Notes under the pieces: generated by a model
What the model saw: the letters and a program-made list of their open reading frames with translations, nothing else
Told to the model about the DNA's origin: nothing
Databases searched by the model: none
Part shown: one piece after another, positions 23,400-32,605 of the stretch
Position numbering within the stretch: the stretch's first letter is position 1
Layout: each line of letters opens with the position of its first letter
Translations under genes and position numbers: made by a program
NCBI RefSeq assembly: GCF_001549985.1
Contig: NZ_LROZ01000001.1
Location: forward strand, 124,001-188,000
From: Myroides odoratus
GTDB lineage: Bacteria; Bacteroidota; Bacteroidia; Flavobacteriales; Flavobacteriaceae
Length of the DNA: 64,000 nucleotides
Reading direction: 5' to 3'

Positions 23400-24569
23400 T
23401 CATTCTTCTAAAATTATCACGGATCCTTTACTATTACTATCATTACTACCAATCAAAAACAAAGAATTTACAGGTTTAATTTTATAAATTATTTCTGATC
23501 TATAATTTTCACGCATAAAGGTAATGATCTCTTTATTAGTTAAATAATCCCCATCAAAGATAATTTCTATTAAATCTCCATTCTTTTCACTGATTTGATT
23601 CACTCTTTCTTGCAGTTGATCTAGGGTTTCGATTTGATGAATCGCCTTTTGCATCGCTGTTTCAATTTTCTGCTTCAACGCTTGACTTTGACTGACCACC
23701 CAAGTTGCTGCAACAACATCTAATGCTGGACTTTTCTTTTTTTGTTTTGCAAACAAAAATGTCAACGTAACCATACGCATCACTACTTCAAAAATATAGG
23801 ATTTTCGAAAGTGCTTTTCATAAAAAATTTGCGTTCCGTGATGAAATCGCTTGACGTATTCAAGATCTTTATTGGTGCTCTCTCCTTTGTAGTGAATGAC
23901 AGCGGTATCAGCCAAATAGTAGTTCTCATACCCCAATTTTAAACTAGAATACGATAAATCAGTATCTTCAACATACATAAAAAAACGTTCGTCAAAACCT
24001 CCTAATTCTTCATATAAAGCACGAGTCATAAACATAAACGCTCCCACTAATATCTCCACCTTTCCATTTTGATGCTGTGGTAAATGAGAAGCATAATAGC
24101 CATTTGCAAAAGATCGAGAAGGAAATAGCTTATAAAACCCTGTGACCTTCATCAAAGAACGCCAATAGGTTGGAATTCCTCTTTTAGATTCAGGTAAAAA
24201 TTGCCCTCGCCCATCAATCAATTGACATCCGACAATACCCAATTTTTCTTTGCGCTCAAAAAGAGTCATCAATTGATGAAAGGTATCTTCTGCTACAACA
24301 GTATCGGGATTGAGTATACAAATATATTTCCCCTTGGCGTGTTTTACTCCAATGTTATTTCCCTTGGGAAAACCGAGATTCTCCTTATTCGCTAAATAGA
24401 GAACATCCGGAAATACAACTTGCATCATCTCAGAACTGTCATCCTGCGAATTATTGTCAACTACTATAATTTCCGCTTCAATCCCTTCAATTGCAGATTG
24501 CACGGATTTAATACATTGCTCTAAAAAGTAACGAACATTATAGTTTAAAATAATTATAGATAGTTGCAT
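23400..24569 (-). CDS. Family 2 glycosyltransferase
   Basis: 389 residues. The GT-A fold begins SIIILNYNVRYFLEQCIKS. EIIVVDNNSQDDSSEM and NLGFPKGNN follow, then the metal-binding region ICILNPDTVV (DxD-like NPD) and an acceptor part GGFDERFFMYVEDTDLSYS. This is the rhamnosyltransferase-like GT2 pattern of cell-surface polysaccharide synthesis. The C-terminal ~100 residues (after FLFAKQKKKS) are charged and helical and end in a short beta part; this extension is longer than usual. The sugar and acceptor cannot be inferred. Its -7 element ends 5 bp before the ATG. Confidence 0.88.
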   Translation of the reverse strand: MQLSIIILNYNVRYFLEQCIKSVQSAIEGIEAEIIVVDNNSQDDSSEMMQVVFPDVLYLANKENLGFPKGNNIGVKHAKGKYICILNPDTVVAEDTFHQLMTLFERKEKLGIVGCQLIDGRGQFLPESKRGIPTYWRSLMKVTGFYKLFPSRSFANGYYASHLPQHQNGKVEILVGAFMFMTRALYEELGGFDERFFMYVEDTDLSYSSLKLGYENYYLADTAVIHYKGESTNKDLEYVKRFHHGTQIFYEKHFRKSYIFEVVMRMVTLTFLFAKQKKKSPALDVVAATWVVSQSQALKQKIETAMQKAIHQIETLDQLQERVNQISEKNGDLIEIIFDGDYLTNKEIITFMRENYRSEIIYKIKPVNSLFLIGSNDSNSKGSVIILEE

Positions 24570-24573
24570 CCGG

Positions 24574-24581
24574 CAAATATA
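24574..24581 (-). promoter_or_regulatory. -7 element immediately upstream of the glycosyltransferase ATG
   Basis: The minus strand reads TATATTTG. With the usual spacing, the transcript would begin at or next to the ATG, giving a leaderless mRNA. Confidence 0.5.
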
Positions 24582-24615
24582 GTAGGATTAAGAAAACTAC
24601 AATAGAAATAACACA

Positions 24616-24651
24616 AAAAAAAGGCTGAATACCTATAGATATTCAGCCTTT
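24616..24651. terminator. Terminator downstream of the TPR gene
   Basis: AAAGGCTGAATA and TATTCAGCCTTT pair around CCTATAGA, flanked by A/T runs. It ends the TPR/PstS-like unit. Confidence 0.8.
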
Positions 24652-24671
24652 TACTTCTTTATTATAATTCC

Positions 24672-26354
24672 TTATCCTTTATTGATTGCTTCTATTGTTT
24701 TTTTAGCAAAACTATTTGTAGGATCTAAATTTAATACTTTTTTGAATTCCTCTATTGCTTCCGCATTTCGGTTTTTATTTGCATAATACGTAGCAATTGA
24801 AGTATGTGCCTCAATTACTTGTTCTTTGTTTGCAGCATCTTTCAATTCATTCTTCTCCGCTAACACTTTCAAGAACCCTTGGTATGATTCAAACATTCTA
24901 TCATAGGCATCTACGTGATCAATATAGCGATTCGCACGAGCTCTATAGAAATAAGCTTCTTGTGTTAAAGGTGAAGCTTCAATTGTTCTCGCTAAATACT
25001 CATCCGCTTTTTTCAATAATTCTTCGCTATCTGGACGTTCTGTTGACCCTAACAAATAGTAAGAATATCCAACATAGTAGTTATCATAGATATAACCTGA
25101 TGACTCTTTTACGTCAGCAGAAATACTCAAAATATCAATTACATTTTGGTATTTTTTAGCTCTAAATAATTCTAAACCATAACGATTAAATTCACCTGCA
25201 ATGGCAATTTCAACATTTACTGCATCTTTCAAATGGTTCAATCCTTTGTTGTATAATTCTTTGTTCTCCCCATCGTTTGACAATCCGATTTCAGACAAAC
25301 CTAAATACATATAATCTCTACCAATTGCATTTAAGCTTTTTGACTCTTTCAAGTATACTTTTAAGAACTTATCTAAAGCATCAACACTTACTTGGTAATT
25401 TTTATTTTCATAAGCTGCATACCCTAAATATCTATGGATACGTGGATTTACACCTTTAATGTCTTTCATTTGAGTTGCTACTCTTTCTAGTTCAGGATAG
25501 TTCTCTGTTTTCACTAAGAAATCAGCATATCGCATTTGAGAATCAACAGAATTGTCCGTTGCTTTGATAAACTTTTTATAGTTCTCTCCTGCTTGAGCAA
25601 TTAATTGTTTTTCTTTTGGTGCATTCGCTTTAGACCACATATACGAAATCTCAGCAATTTCTCTATATGCTGGTGCATAATCTGGCGTTGTAGCTAAGAT
25701 TTCCTCACAAGCTTTGATTGCATCCGCATACGCTCTTGCACGCTTTGTAATCATGGCCATTTGCAATTTAGCTTCTACTAATGTATTGTCTAAATCATAT
25801 GCATTTCTGAAAGAGGCAAAAGCATCATTTAAATTCTTTTGTTCTAAGAACGCACGACCTAAAAGCAAGTGTCCCATTGGATTGTTATAGTCTTTCGCTA
25901 CTACATCAGCCGCAATCGTCTGTGCTTCTTTTGGATTTGGCATTTTAGAATTCAAATAAGCCGCTGCAATTAACAATTGCTCATTGTAATCTTTCTTCTT
26001 GATATCTTTTTCTGCTTTTTTGAAATTAGCTACTGCTTCAGCAGAACGATTATTGTCTAACTCAATTTGACCTAAACCAATATAGTTTAATGACCCTTTC
26101 GTTTTAGCTAAAAGTCCTTGATCAAAATAATAACGCGCTGAATCTGATTGATCTTCTTTTAAAAATACATCTCCTAAATAGAAGTAATTCACTCCTTCAG
26201 CTGGTTTTTTCCCAATTAAATCTTTTAAAATCTCTTTAGCTTTATCAAATTGTTCTGCATTGATAGCTGTTTTTGCTTCATTAATACTTTGAGCAAAAGC
26301 AAAAGAACTACTTAAAGCTAAAGTTAACAATGAAATAGAATACTTTTTATTCAT
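24672..26354 (-). CDS. Tetratricopeptide-repeat protein, periplasmic
   Basis: 560 residues. The N-terminus MNKKYSISLLTLALSSSFAFA is a signal peptide. Many TPR units follow (for example AKEILKDLIGKKPAEGVNYF, NRSAEAVANFKKAEKDIKKK and the last EAIEEFKKVLNLDPTNSFAK). It acts as a protein-interaction scaffold. It follows the PstS-like gene by 36 bp, in the order exbB-exbD-exbD-tonB-small-PstS-like-TPR. This order is common in Flavobacteria and suggests a role with the energy-transduction apparatus, although a terminator separates tonB from the PstS-like gene. Confidence 0.85.
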   Translation of the reverse strand: MNKKYSISLLTLALSSSFAFAQSINEAKTAINAEQFDKAKEILKDLIGKKPAEGVNYFYLGDVFLKEDQSDSARYYFDQGLLAKTKGSLNYIGLGQIELDNNRSAEAVANFKKAEKDIKKKDYNEQLLIAAAYLNSKMPNPKEAQTIAADVVAKDYNNPMGHLLLGRAFLEQKNLNDAFASFRNAYDLDNTLVEAKLQMAMITKRARAYADAIKACEEILATTPDYAPAYREIAEISYMWSKANAPKEKQLIAQAGENYKKFIKATDNSVDSQMRYADFLVKTENYPELERVATQMKDIKGVNPRIHRYLGYAAYENKNYQVSVDALDKFLKVYLKESKSLNAIGRDYMYLGLSEIGLSNDGENKELYNKGLNHLKDAVNVEIAIAGEFNRYGLELFRAKKYQNVIDILSISADVKESSGYIYDNYYVGYSYYLLGSTERPDSEELLKKADEYLARTIEASPLTQEAYFYRARANRYIDHVDAYDRMFESYQGFLKVLAEKNELKDAANKEQVIEAHTSIATYYANKNRNAEAIEEFKKVLNLDPTNSFAKKTIEAINKG

Positions 26355-26390
26355 AATATATCGTTATTGTTTTATAAGTATGTGGTTTTA

Positions 26391-27380
26391 TTATTTAATT
26401 TCCTTTGTTACTACAATTTCTCTTGGAGGTGTATTAAAAGGAAACAAGCCCGATTTTAATACAATACGCTGTCCTTTATACCCAGCAATATACGAAGCAA
26501 ATCCTGTACCAAGACCATTTTTACCTTGCATATCCCACACATATAATTTGCGGATCAAAGGATACGTTCCTTCCGCAATATTATTTTGACTTGGTTTGTA
26601 GTATTGTTGATCTGTATCATTCTTCACTGCTAATACCTTAACAGCGTCTATATGCTTTTGAATGGCTTCATTAGGCTGTGTTAACCAATTCAGACCAATC
26701 ACGCCAATTGCCTTAGGATTCTTAACTACGTAATCAATCACTTCTTCTGTCGTATTTAAGAAATAAGCATAATCTTTAGGAAAGGAATCAAACCCTGTCG
26801 CTTTTCTAAATGCAGCAGAGACACTTGAATTATAATTATCAAATACGAGGAATGAATTACCTTCTTTCACGCTACCTTGTTCCAATTGTTTTAAGATAGC
26901 AGTATAATCAACGATAGAGTCAGTAGCCGTTTTACTTGTTACAAAAACAATAGCATCGCTTGCAAAATGCGTTTGCTTGGGTGCAACTACTCCTTTGTAA
27001 TGTTCCATCTCTTGTTCTGTCATCAAACGAGGCAAAACAGCTACGCGAATAGAATCAGTAAACAACAAGTTTAAAACTTCGCGTTCCGATTTAGGTAGTA
27101 GATTTAATTTAGCTCTTTTATATTCATTTTCAAAAAGAATAGCCACATCTTCAACGATTGGAAAAACAGATTCGTCTACTCCCATGGTTAATGTGCCGCT
27201 TAATAAAGTTTCTTCCTGAGAAACTGCTTCTGTATTTGTATCAGCAGTCGTTGTGTTTTTATCTTTGCATTGAAAGAATAAACTCGTTGTTGCTAAAACA
27301 CCAGCTAAAATTCCAATTCTAGCAGCGCTTCTTCTTTGAATCATATAAAACAAATTTAGAGCAAAACTTAGTTTGCTCAT
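26391..27380 (-). CDS. PstS-like substrate-binding lipoprotein
   Basis: 329 residues from the first ATG; Met13 (27344) is an alternative start that gives a cleaner signal (RIGILAGVLATTSLFFQC, with a lipobox Cys). The mature protein has a PstS/PBP-like pattern: GTLTMGVDESVFPIVEDVA, FASDAIVFVTSK, FLVFDNYNSSVSAAF, and YPLIRKLYVW. In PstS proteins these surround the phosphate site. No PstABC transporter genes are adjacent. The fixed position after tonB/exb genes in this group suggests another role, perhaps assembly or sensing (inference). Downstream, the TPR gene is in the same unit. Confidence 0.8.
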   Translation of the reverse strand: MSKLSFALNLFYMIQRRSAARIGILAGVLATTSLFFQCKDKNTTTADTNTEAVSQEETLLSGTLTMGVDESVFPIVEDVAILFENEYKRAKLNLLPKSEREVLNLLFTDSIRVAVLPRLMTEQEMEHYKGVVAPKQTHFASDAIVFVTSKTATDSIVDYTAILKQLEQGSVKEGNSFLVFDNYNSSVSAAFRKATGFDSFPKDYAYFLNTTEEVIDYVVKNPKAIGVIGLNWLTQPNEAIQKHIDAVKVLAVKNDTDQQYYKPSQNNIAEGTYPLIRKLYVWDMQGKNGLGTGFASYIAGYKGQRIVLKSGLFPFNTPPREIVVTKEIK

Positions 27381-27455
27381 TTTCTTTCGTCTAAGATAGA
27401 TATTCTTTGTAAGAAGGAAAAAATAAAAGTCGTTTTTAACATAAAAAGTAGCAAT

Positions 27456-27487
27456 AAAAAAAGCTCCGAATATATCGGAGCTTTTTT
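27456..27487. terminator. Terminator of the exbB-exbD-exbD-tonB unit
   Basis: AAAAAAGCTCCGA and TCGGAGCTTTTTT pair around ATATA, a near-perfect 13-bp stem. It overlaps the stop of the small membrane-protein gene. Confidence 0.88.
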
Positions 27488-27713
27488 AATCTTTTCCCAT
27501 ATTAGTATTCCACAAACGGTAGAATCTAAAAAACCCATAGACTATTAATACCACACCAAATAAGATTCGGTGGTTATCTTCCATTTGAAAGGGCAAGGAC
27601 TTACTAACGATAAGTGCAATACCACAAAACAAATAAAGAAGAAAAAACAATAGTCCAAAAAAGAACAAAAATCGCTGTAATAGCGATTTTTGTTTGAATT
27701 TATTGTTAAACAT
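27486..27713 (-). CDS. Small membrane protein at the end of the tonB operon
   Basis: 75 residues from the ATG at 27713, chosen over an upstream in-frame start that would overlap tonB. This ATG lies 2 bp after the tonB TAG, giving coupling. Two hydrophobic segments are seen (about 15-37 and 49-65), with basic residues before the first (NNKFKQKSLLQR). The function is unknown. Its position as the last gene of the TonB operon suggests an accessory membrane subunit. Confidence 0.65.
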   Translation of the reverse strand: MFNNKFKQKSLLQRFLFFFGLLFFLLYLFCGIALIVSKSLPFQMEDNHRILFGVVLIVYGFFRFYRLWNTNMGKD

Positions 27714-27715
27714 TA

Positions 27716-28567
27716 CTATTGAACTTGAATGGTAATAGGTAATGTAAACTGTGATCGAACTGTTTTTCCATTTTGTACAGCTGGTTTCCACTTCGGCATG
27801 TTAGATAACACACGTACTGCTTCTTTTCCAGCTCCGTAACCTGGGTCACGTACAACTTTGATATCAGTTAAGGAACCGTCTTTCTCAACGATAAACATAA
27901 CGATAACACGGATAGATTTCACACCTGAATCGATGTCTGGAGTTCTAAAACGTTGAATAAATTGTTTATTAAACGCTTGCATTCCTCCAGGGTATTCAGC
28001 TGGTACTTGTACAGCAATGAAAACTTCGTTTCCATCTCCGTCTCCACCTGAACCTGTTCCTTTATCCGCTTCTCCTGTTTTCTCAGTGATTTTGATTTCT
28101 CCTTTGTCTTTATCACCTTTAAGGTCTTTTTTACCTACCTCTGCATCTTTGAAGTCATCTTGTTTAGCGATTTCTTCTTTCACTTCCTCTTTCTTTGCAA
28201 TCTCAGGTTCAGTAAACTTTTTCGTATCGTTTATTGATTTAACCTCATCTGCTGGTGGAGGTGGTGGTGGAGGTGGTACATCCTCTGGTGGTGGTGGTGG
28301 AGGCGGGATATCTTCTGGTAAATTTAAATTTTCCATTTCGATAACCTTATCCAATTTTTCCACCTTATTATTTCCAAAAGTACCCTTTGCCATTTCGATT
28401 AACATTGGTGAAACCAATGCCAAACCGAACAAAGCAATTCCTGAGAACAATGCTACAGTTGTTACTTTTGGGTTTTCAGATCTCAATTGATATGCTCCGT
28501 AAGACTTGTTACGTCCTTCGAAGATAATATCAACCCAATCCTTTTTAAAGATATTTAATTTTGACAT
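27716..28567 (-). CDS. tonB: TonB family energy-transducing protein
   Basis: 283 residues. A cytoplasmic N-terminus (KDWVDIIFEGRNKSYGAYQL, typical of Bacteroidetes TonB) and one membrane anchor (about 37-57) precede a proline-rich stretch (about 86-107). A Lys/Glu-rich periplasmic linker and the C-terminal TonB domain follow (about 190-283: VPAEYPGGMQAFNKQF, GSLTDIKVVRDPGYG, MPKWKPAVQNGK). It transmits proton-motive force from ExbBD to outer-membrane TonB-dependent receptors. It lies 27 bp after the second exbD and is followed after 2 bp by the small membrane-protein gene. Confidence 0.93.
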   Translation of the reverse strand: MSKLNIFKKDWVDIIFEGRNKSYGAYQLRSENPKVTTVALFSGIALFGLALVSPMLIEMAKGTFGNNKVEKLDKVIEMENLNLPEDIPPPPPPPEDVPPPPPPPPADEVKSINDTKKFTEPEIAKKEEVKEEIAKQDDFKDAEVGKKDLKGDKDKGEIKITEKTGEADKGTGSGGDGDGNEVFIAVQVPAEYPGGMQAFNKQFIQRFRTPDIDSGVKSIRVIVMFIVEKDGSLTDIKVVRDPGYGAGKEAVRVLSNMPKWKPAVQNGKTVRSQFTLPITIQVQ

Positions 28568-28593
28568 AATTTCTTAATTTCTCAGAACGTTAA

Positions 28594-29142
28594 CTACTTC
28601 TCACCTAATATTTCAAGATCTTCAGGCGTGATATCTACTAACGCATATGATTTAATACCTGAGATAGCCATCTCATCTAAAATATCAACTAAGTTGCGAT
28701 ATGTAGCTTTTTCACTTGCTCTAATGATCACAATCAAACCTTGATCTGGTTTCCCAGAATATGCTAAAGCTGCTTTGTCTTTCTCTAACAATACTTGACG
28801 AATACCTGCTTTACCATACGTTTGATCTGTTGGTCCTTCTAATGGGTTGTTAACCATACCCATATACCATTTTACTTTATTGTCTCCGCCAATTAGTATA
28901 GTCATTGTGCGGTTCTCATCTACCTTAGTTCTATCCTCTTCTTTTTCTTTCTCGACGTCTTTATCAGGCATCGCAAGATTCATAGACTGAGGCTTATTCA
29001 TAGATGTGGTCAACATAAAGAACGTAATCAATAAGAATGCTAAATCCACCATCGCAGTTAAATCTACTCCGGCATTTTGCTTCTTACTTCTTACTTTTTT
29101 GTCTTTACTGCCACCGCCACCGCCTGTATTTAATTCAGCCAT
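28594..29142 (-). CDS. exbD: ExbD/TolR family protein (second copy)
   Basis: 182 residues. A Gly/Lys-rich N-terminus is followed by VDLTAMVDLAFLLITFFMLTTSM (about 27-49), the membrane helix with the conserved Asp used in proton flow. The periplasmic ExbD domain ends IKSYALVDITPEDLEIL. Two ExbD copies with one ExbB are standard for this operon in Bacteroidetes. It lies 22 bp after the first exbD. Gly-rich runs at residues 7-11 are encoded by a GGC/GGT tract. Confidence 0.9.
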   Translation of the reverse strand: MAELNTGGGGGSKDKKVRSKKQNAGVDLTAMVDLAFLLITFFMLTTSMNKPQSMNLAMPDKDVEKEKEEDRTKVDENRTMTILIGGDNKVKWYMGMVNNPLEGPTDQTYGKAGIRQVLLEKDKAALAYSGKPDQGLIVIIRASEKATYRNLVDILDEMAISGIKSYALVDITPEDLEILGEK

Positions 29143-29164
29143 TTACAGTTTAATTTTTTAATGA

Positions 29165-29794
29165 TTAAAAATCTTCGTTTCTAAGTCCTGTAACTAAGAA
29201 GAATTTATTTACACGTTGTGCTTGTAAGATATCAATCACGTTTTTCACTGCAGGGTAATTTGCTTCAGCATCTCCCTTAATTGCAACGTCTAACACTTTG
29301 TTATTTCTCTCTTTAGCCACTATACGTGCCATCTCTACCCAATCTTTTAATTGATTGTTCACAGAGTCAGTTGGAATACCAGGTTGGTCAGCTCCAATTT
29401 TATTTCTAACGTCTGCAGGTAGATTTAAAAACTTCTTCAATTCGTTAATAGGAGTTCCGATACCTTCAGTATAAGCAAATACCTCTTTTTCTTGATCATT
29501 AAACTCAATCTGATAACGACTACCCATTTTTTCAAGCGTAGCAATACGATCTTCTTTACCTAAAACTCCGAAGAAAACCTTTTCTTCACCTGGTTCTCCT
29601 CCAATTGTAACTGTTGCTAAGTTACTTTCTGGCAATTTCGTTTGAACGGTTGAATTGGGTGTATCTACTGGTAATGGCTCCGGAAGCTTTGCTGTCGATG
29701 TTAATACGAAGAATGTTAAGAGTAAGAATGACACGTCGCACATCGCGGTCATATCTACGCTCATACTCTTCTTTTTCATTTTACCTTTAGCCAT
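29165..29794 (-). CDS. exbD: ExbD/TolR family protein (first copy)
   Basis: 209 residues. MAKGKMKKKSMSVDMTAMCD begins a basic tail and the membrane helix (VDMTAMCDVSFLLLTFFVLTST), with Asp14 and Asp20 positioned as in ExbD. The periplasmic domain follows, with an insert (about 75-140) not found in short ExbDs. It works with ExbB and TonB. It lies 60 bp downstream of exbB. Confidence 0.9.
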   Translation of the reverse strand: MAKGKMKKKSMSVDMTAMCDVSFLLLTFFVLTSTAKLPEPLPVDTPNSTVQTKLPESNLATVTIGGEPGEEKVFFGVLGKEDRIATLEKMGSRYQIEFNDQEKEVFAYTEGIGTPINELKKFLNLPADVRNKIGADQPGIPTDSVNNQLKDWVEMARIVAKERNNKVLDVAIKGDAEANYPAVKNVIDILQAQRVNKFFLVTGLRNEDF

Positions 29795-29854
29795 TGATAA
29801 ATCTTTTTAACTCCTATATCTTTCAATATAAGATAATTAATACTTATTCTAAAA

Positions 29855-30691
29855 TTATTTTACTAATCCTTTGAATCTTCTGTATGCTTGAGTAATAGCA
29901 AATCCAGCTTCATCAATTGAATAAGTTAATCTATCAATTTTTGTAGTAAATGAGTTATACATTACAATCGCTAATGTTGAAGTACCAATACCTGTAGCAG
30001 TACAAACTAATGCTTCAGAAATACCTGTTGCTAATGCAGCAGAGTCAGGAGTACCAGAAGTTGCTAAAGCTGAGAACGCTTTAATCATCCCTGTTACTGT
30101 TCCTAATAATCCACATAATGTACCGATAGATACTAACGTAGCCAATACGATCATGTTTTTCTCTAACATTGGCATCTCTAGAGTTGTAGCCTCTTCGATT
30201 TCTTTTTGGATAGCTTCAGTAGCTTCTTCGCTATTGTATCCTTCTTTTTTCATTTGTTGATACTTCACTAAACCAGCTCTAACAACGTTAGCTACCGATC
30301 CTTTTTGAGCATCACAAGCTTCCATAGCTTCTTCGATTCTTCCTTCATTGATAGAAACTTGGATTTCTTTAACGAATTTCCCAACATCTCCTTTTCCAGA
30401 AGCTTTAGAGATTACTAAAAATCTCTCGATTGAGAAAACAATTGTCATAGTTAATAATCCAATTAACACAGCAACAACAGGTCCCCCTTTATAAACCATT
30501 CCCATAAAGTTACCTGGTAGTGGATGTCCTGCTGGATCTCCATTCTCAAAGTTCGCTGGGTTACCCATTACGAATTGCCAAATAAGGTATCCAAAAACAA
30601 TACATAATACTACAGCTAACGATGCAAATAATCTACTTGCTCCTGAGCTTGACCCTACTTTTTCAACTGATTCGTTTGATACGTTTGTCAT
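29855..30691 (-). CDS. exbB: MotA/TolQ/ExbB proton channel protein
   Basis: 278 residues. Three hydrophobic segments are seen (about 19-43, 66-86 and, in the conserved core, 175-240). The core includes MIVLATLVSIGTLCGLLGTVTGMIKAF and SEALVCTATGIGTSTLAIVMYN, the TolQ/ExbB signature. With ExbD it forms the proton-driven motor that powers TonB. It is the first gene of the operon, with a -7 box about 75 bp upstream. Confidence 0.93.
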   Translation of the reverse strand: MTNVSNESVEKVGSSSGASRLFASLAVVLCIVFGYLIWQFVMGNPANFENGDPAGHPLPGNFMGMVYKGGPVVAVLIGLLTMTIVFSIERFLVISKASGKGDVGKFVKEIQVSINEGRIEEAMEACDAQKGSVANVVRAGLVKYQQMKKEGYNSEEATEAIQKEIEEATTLEMPMLEKNMIVLATLVSIGTLCGLLGTVTGMIKAFSALATSGTPDSAALATGISEALVCTATGIGTSTLAIVMYNSFTTKIDRLTYSIDEAGFAITQAYRRFKGLVK

Positions 30692-30764
30692 CTTTTTAAA
30701 ATTTAATTCTTTTTTTTCAATTATTACTTATTACTTTTTTACTTTTTTAAAGTCATCAGTGTCG

Positions 30765-30772
30765 CAAATTTA
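30765..30772 (-). promoter_or_regulatory. -7 promoter element of the exbB operon
   Basis: The minus strand reads TAAATTTG. The 336-bp divergent gap 30692-31027 is otherwise AT-rich with no gene or clear operator. No -33 TTG is visible at the usual spacing. Confidence 0.45.
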
Positions 30773-31027
30773 TGTTTTTAGATGAAATAAAAAAATTAAA
30801 ATCCATTTTTTTAAAATAAGCTAACCTTGACTTAACATAAGACTTTTTTATACTTACCTTAACTTTTAAAAAATAGTAAGCAGTGGTAAAGATAATAAGT
30901 CTAAATGAATTTTACTATCTTTATTTCATCAACCCAGATACATTTAACATTTGATATTTATAGTATTTATTCATGTTTACTTGTGTATTTGATTCAAAAT
31001 CACCTTTAATTATATAAAATATATAAA

Positions 31028-32584
31028 ATGAGCTTAGAGATTTTTAAAACTGACATCATTAATGGTTATAGTCATAAAAGTGATTTTATTACCATTGGCT
31101 GTGCAAATTTGGATCAAAAAATTGTTCCAGACACTTTTGTAAATCTACCCTTAAAAACGTTAAATCGCCATGGTTTAATCGCTGGAGCGACAGGTACGGG
31201 AAAGACAAAAACGATACAAGTTTTATCGGAACAGCTCTCTGCCAAAGGAATACCTGTGCTCATGATGGATATTAAAGGGGATTTTAGCGGTATTGCTGAA
31301 CCAGGGACATTGAATGATTTTATCAAAAATCGTCACGAACAAATGAATATTCCCTTTGAACCAAGTGGATTTCCTGTTGAATTACTCACACTTTCACAAC
31401 AAAATGGAGTGCGTTTACGTGCAACGATTTCTGAATTCGGTCCTATATTATTGAGTAGAATACTCGAACTCAACGATACACAAAGCGGAATTGTCGCCAT
31501 GTTATTCAAATATTCTGCAGATGAAAACCTGGAATTACTCAATTTAAAAGATTTTAAACGAACACTTCAATACCTTACAAACGAAGGCAAAACAGAAATT
31601 GAAAGCGAATATGGTCAAATTTCACCTGCTTCTATGAATGCTATTTTGAGAAAAGTCATTGAATTAGAACAACAAGGTGCAGATTTATTCTTTGGAGAAC
31701 CATCATTTGACATCAGTGATTTAATGCGTTATGACGAGCAAGGAAAAGGGTATGTCAATATTTTGCGTTTGACTGACATTCAGGACAAACCTAAGTTATT
31801 CTCTACTTTTATGTTGAATCTCCTGACTCAGGTCTACAATAAAATGCCTGAACAAGGAGATAGTGGTCAACCCGAATTGGTGATTTTTATTGATGAAGCA
31901 CATTTAATTTTCAATGAAGCAAGTAAAGCTTTATTAAGCCAAATTGAAACTATTGTTAAGTTAATTCGCTCTAAGGGAATTGGCATTTACTTTATTACGC
32001 AAAATCCAACCGATATTCCCAATGGTGTACTGGCACAATTAGGGTTGAAAATCCAACATGCCTTACGTGCATTCACCGAAAAAGACCGAAAAGCAATCAA
32101 AGCGGCTTCAGAGAACTTCCCTTCTACCTCCTATTATACAACCAATGAGATTATTACACAACTTGGAACAGGTGAAGCATTGGTCACTGCGTTAAATGAA
32201 AAGGGAACTCCAACTCCTTTAGTTGTCTGTACCATGCGAGCCCCTATGAGTAGAATGGATGTGCTTTCTGAAGGAGAAATTGTCGATATTTTATCTCACT
32301 CGAAATTAGTATCCAAATACAATCAAACAATAGATTCTCCAAGTGCTTATGAAAAAATAGAACAACGAGTTTCTGTTTTAAAAGAGAAAGAGTCGCAAAC
32401 GGAAGCTCCAACGCGATCCAGTTCATCTCCTAAAAAAGAAGACAATACGGTTACCAAGAGTATCCTAAAGGTTGTAACGAGTGCCACCTTTATCAAAGGA
32501 GCTTTTAGCTTACTTAGCAAAGTGATGAATGGATCCAGTTCTTCTTCCAAATCAACAAGAAAAACTACAACTAAAAAAAAATAG
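31028..32584 (+). CDS. HerA-like / DUF853 ATPase
   Basis: 518 residues. The P-loop is GATGTGKTKT (about 53-62) and the Walker B is VIFIDEAHLIF. The sensor region is GIGIYFITQNPTDIPNGVLAQLG and the arginine-bearing part is ALRAFTEKDRKAIKAA. This is the DUF853 branch of HerA/FtsK-type ATPases, sometimes labelled helicase. The C-terminal ~80 residues are Ser/Lys-rich and disordered. Its cellular role is not established. No NurA gene is adjacent. It ends at a shared terminator with the kmo gene. Confidence 0.88.
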   Translation: MSLEIFKTDIINGYSHKSDFITIGCANLDQKIVPDTFVNLPLKTLNRHGLIAGATGTGKTKTIQVLSEQLSAKGIPVLMMDIKGDFSGIAEPGTLNDFIKNRHEQMNIPFEPSGFPVELLTLSQQNGVRLRATISEFGPILLSRILELNDTQSGIVAMLFKYSADENLELLNLKDFKRTLQYLTNEGKTEIESEYGQISPASMNAILRKVIELEQQGADLFFGEPSFDISDLMRYDEQGKGYVNILRLTDIQDKPKLFSTFMLNLLTQVYNKMPEQGDSGQPELVIFIDEAHLIFNEASKALLSQIETIVKLIRSKGIGIYFITQNPTDIPNGVLAQLGLKIQHALRAFTEKDRKAIKAASENFPSTSYYTTNEIITQLGTGEALVTALNEKGTPTPLVVCTMRAPMSRMDVLSEGEIVDILSHSKLVSKYNQTIDSPSAYEKIEQRVSVLKEKESQTEAPTRSSSSPKKEDNTVTKSILKVVTSATFIKGAFSLLSKVMNGSSSSSKSTRKTTTKKK

Positions 32585-32605
32585 AGGATTAAAATCCTCT
32601 ATTTT
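32578..32605. terminator. Bidirectional terminator
   Basis: AAATAGAGGATT and AATCCTCTATTT form a tight hairpin between the convergent DUF853 and kmo genes. It overlaps both stop regions. Confidence 0.85.

Noticed and set aside
26391..27380. Phosphate uptake operon based on the PstS-like protein
   Set aside because: No PstA, PstB, PstC or PhoU genes are adjacent. The gene belongs to the tonB/exb/TPR neighbourhood, so ABC phosphate uptake is not supported here.
27714..27791. Longer N-terminus for the small membrane-protein gene after tonB
   Set aside because: It would overlap the end of tonB by more than 70 bp and adds a polar stretch unlike the membrane protein. The ATG 2 bp after the tonB stop is more natural.
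28017..28490. 157-residue plus-strand frame rich in Gly and Ser
   Set aside because: It is the antisense shadow of the proline-rich and charged linker of tonB.
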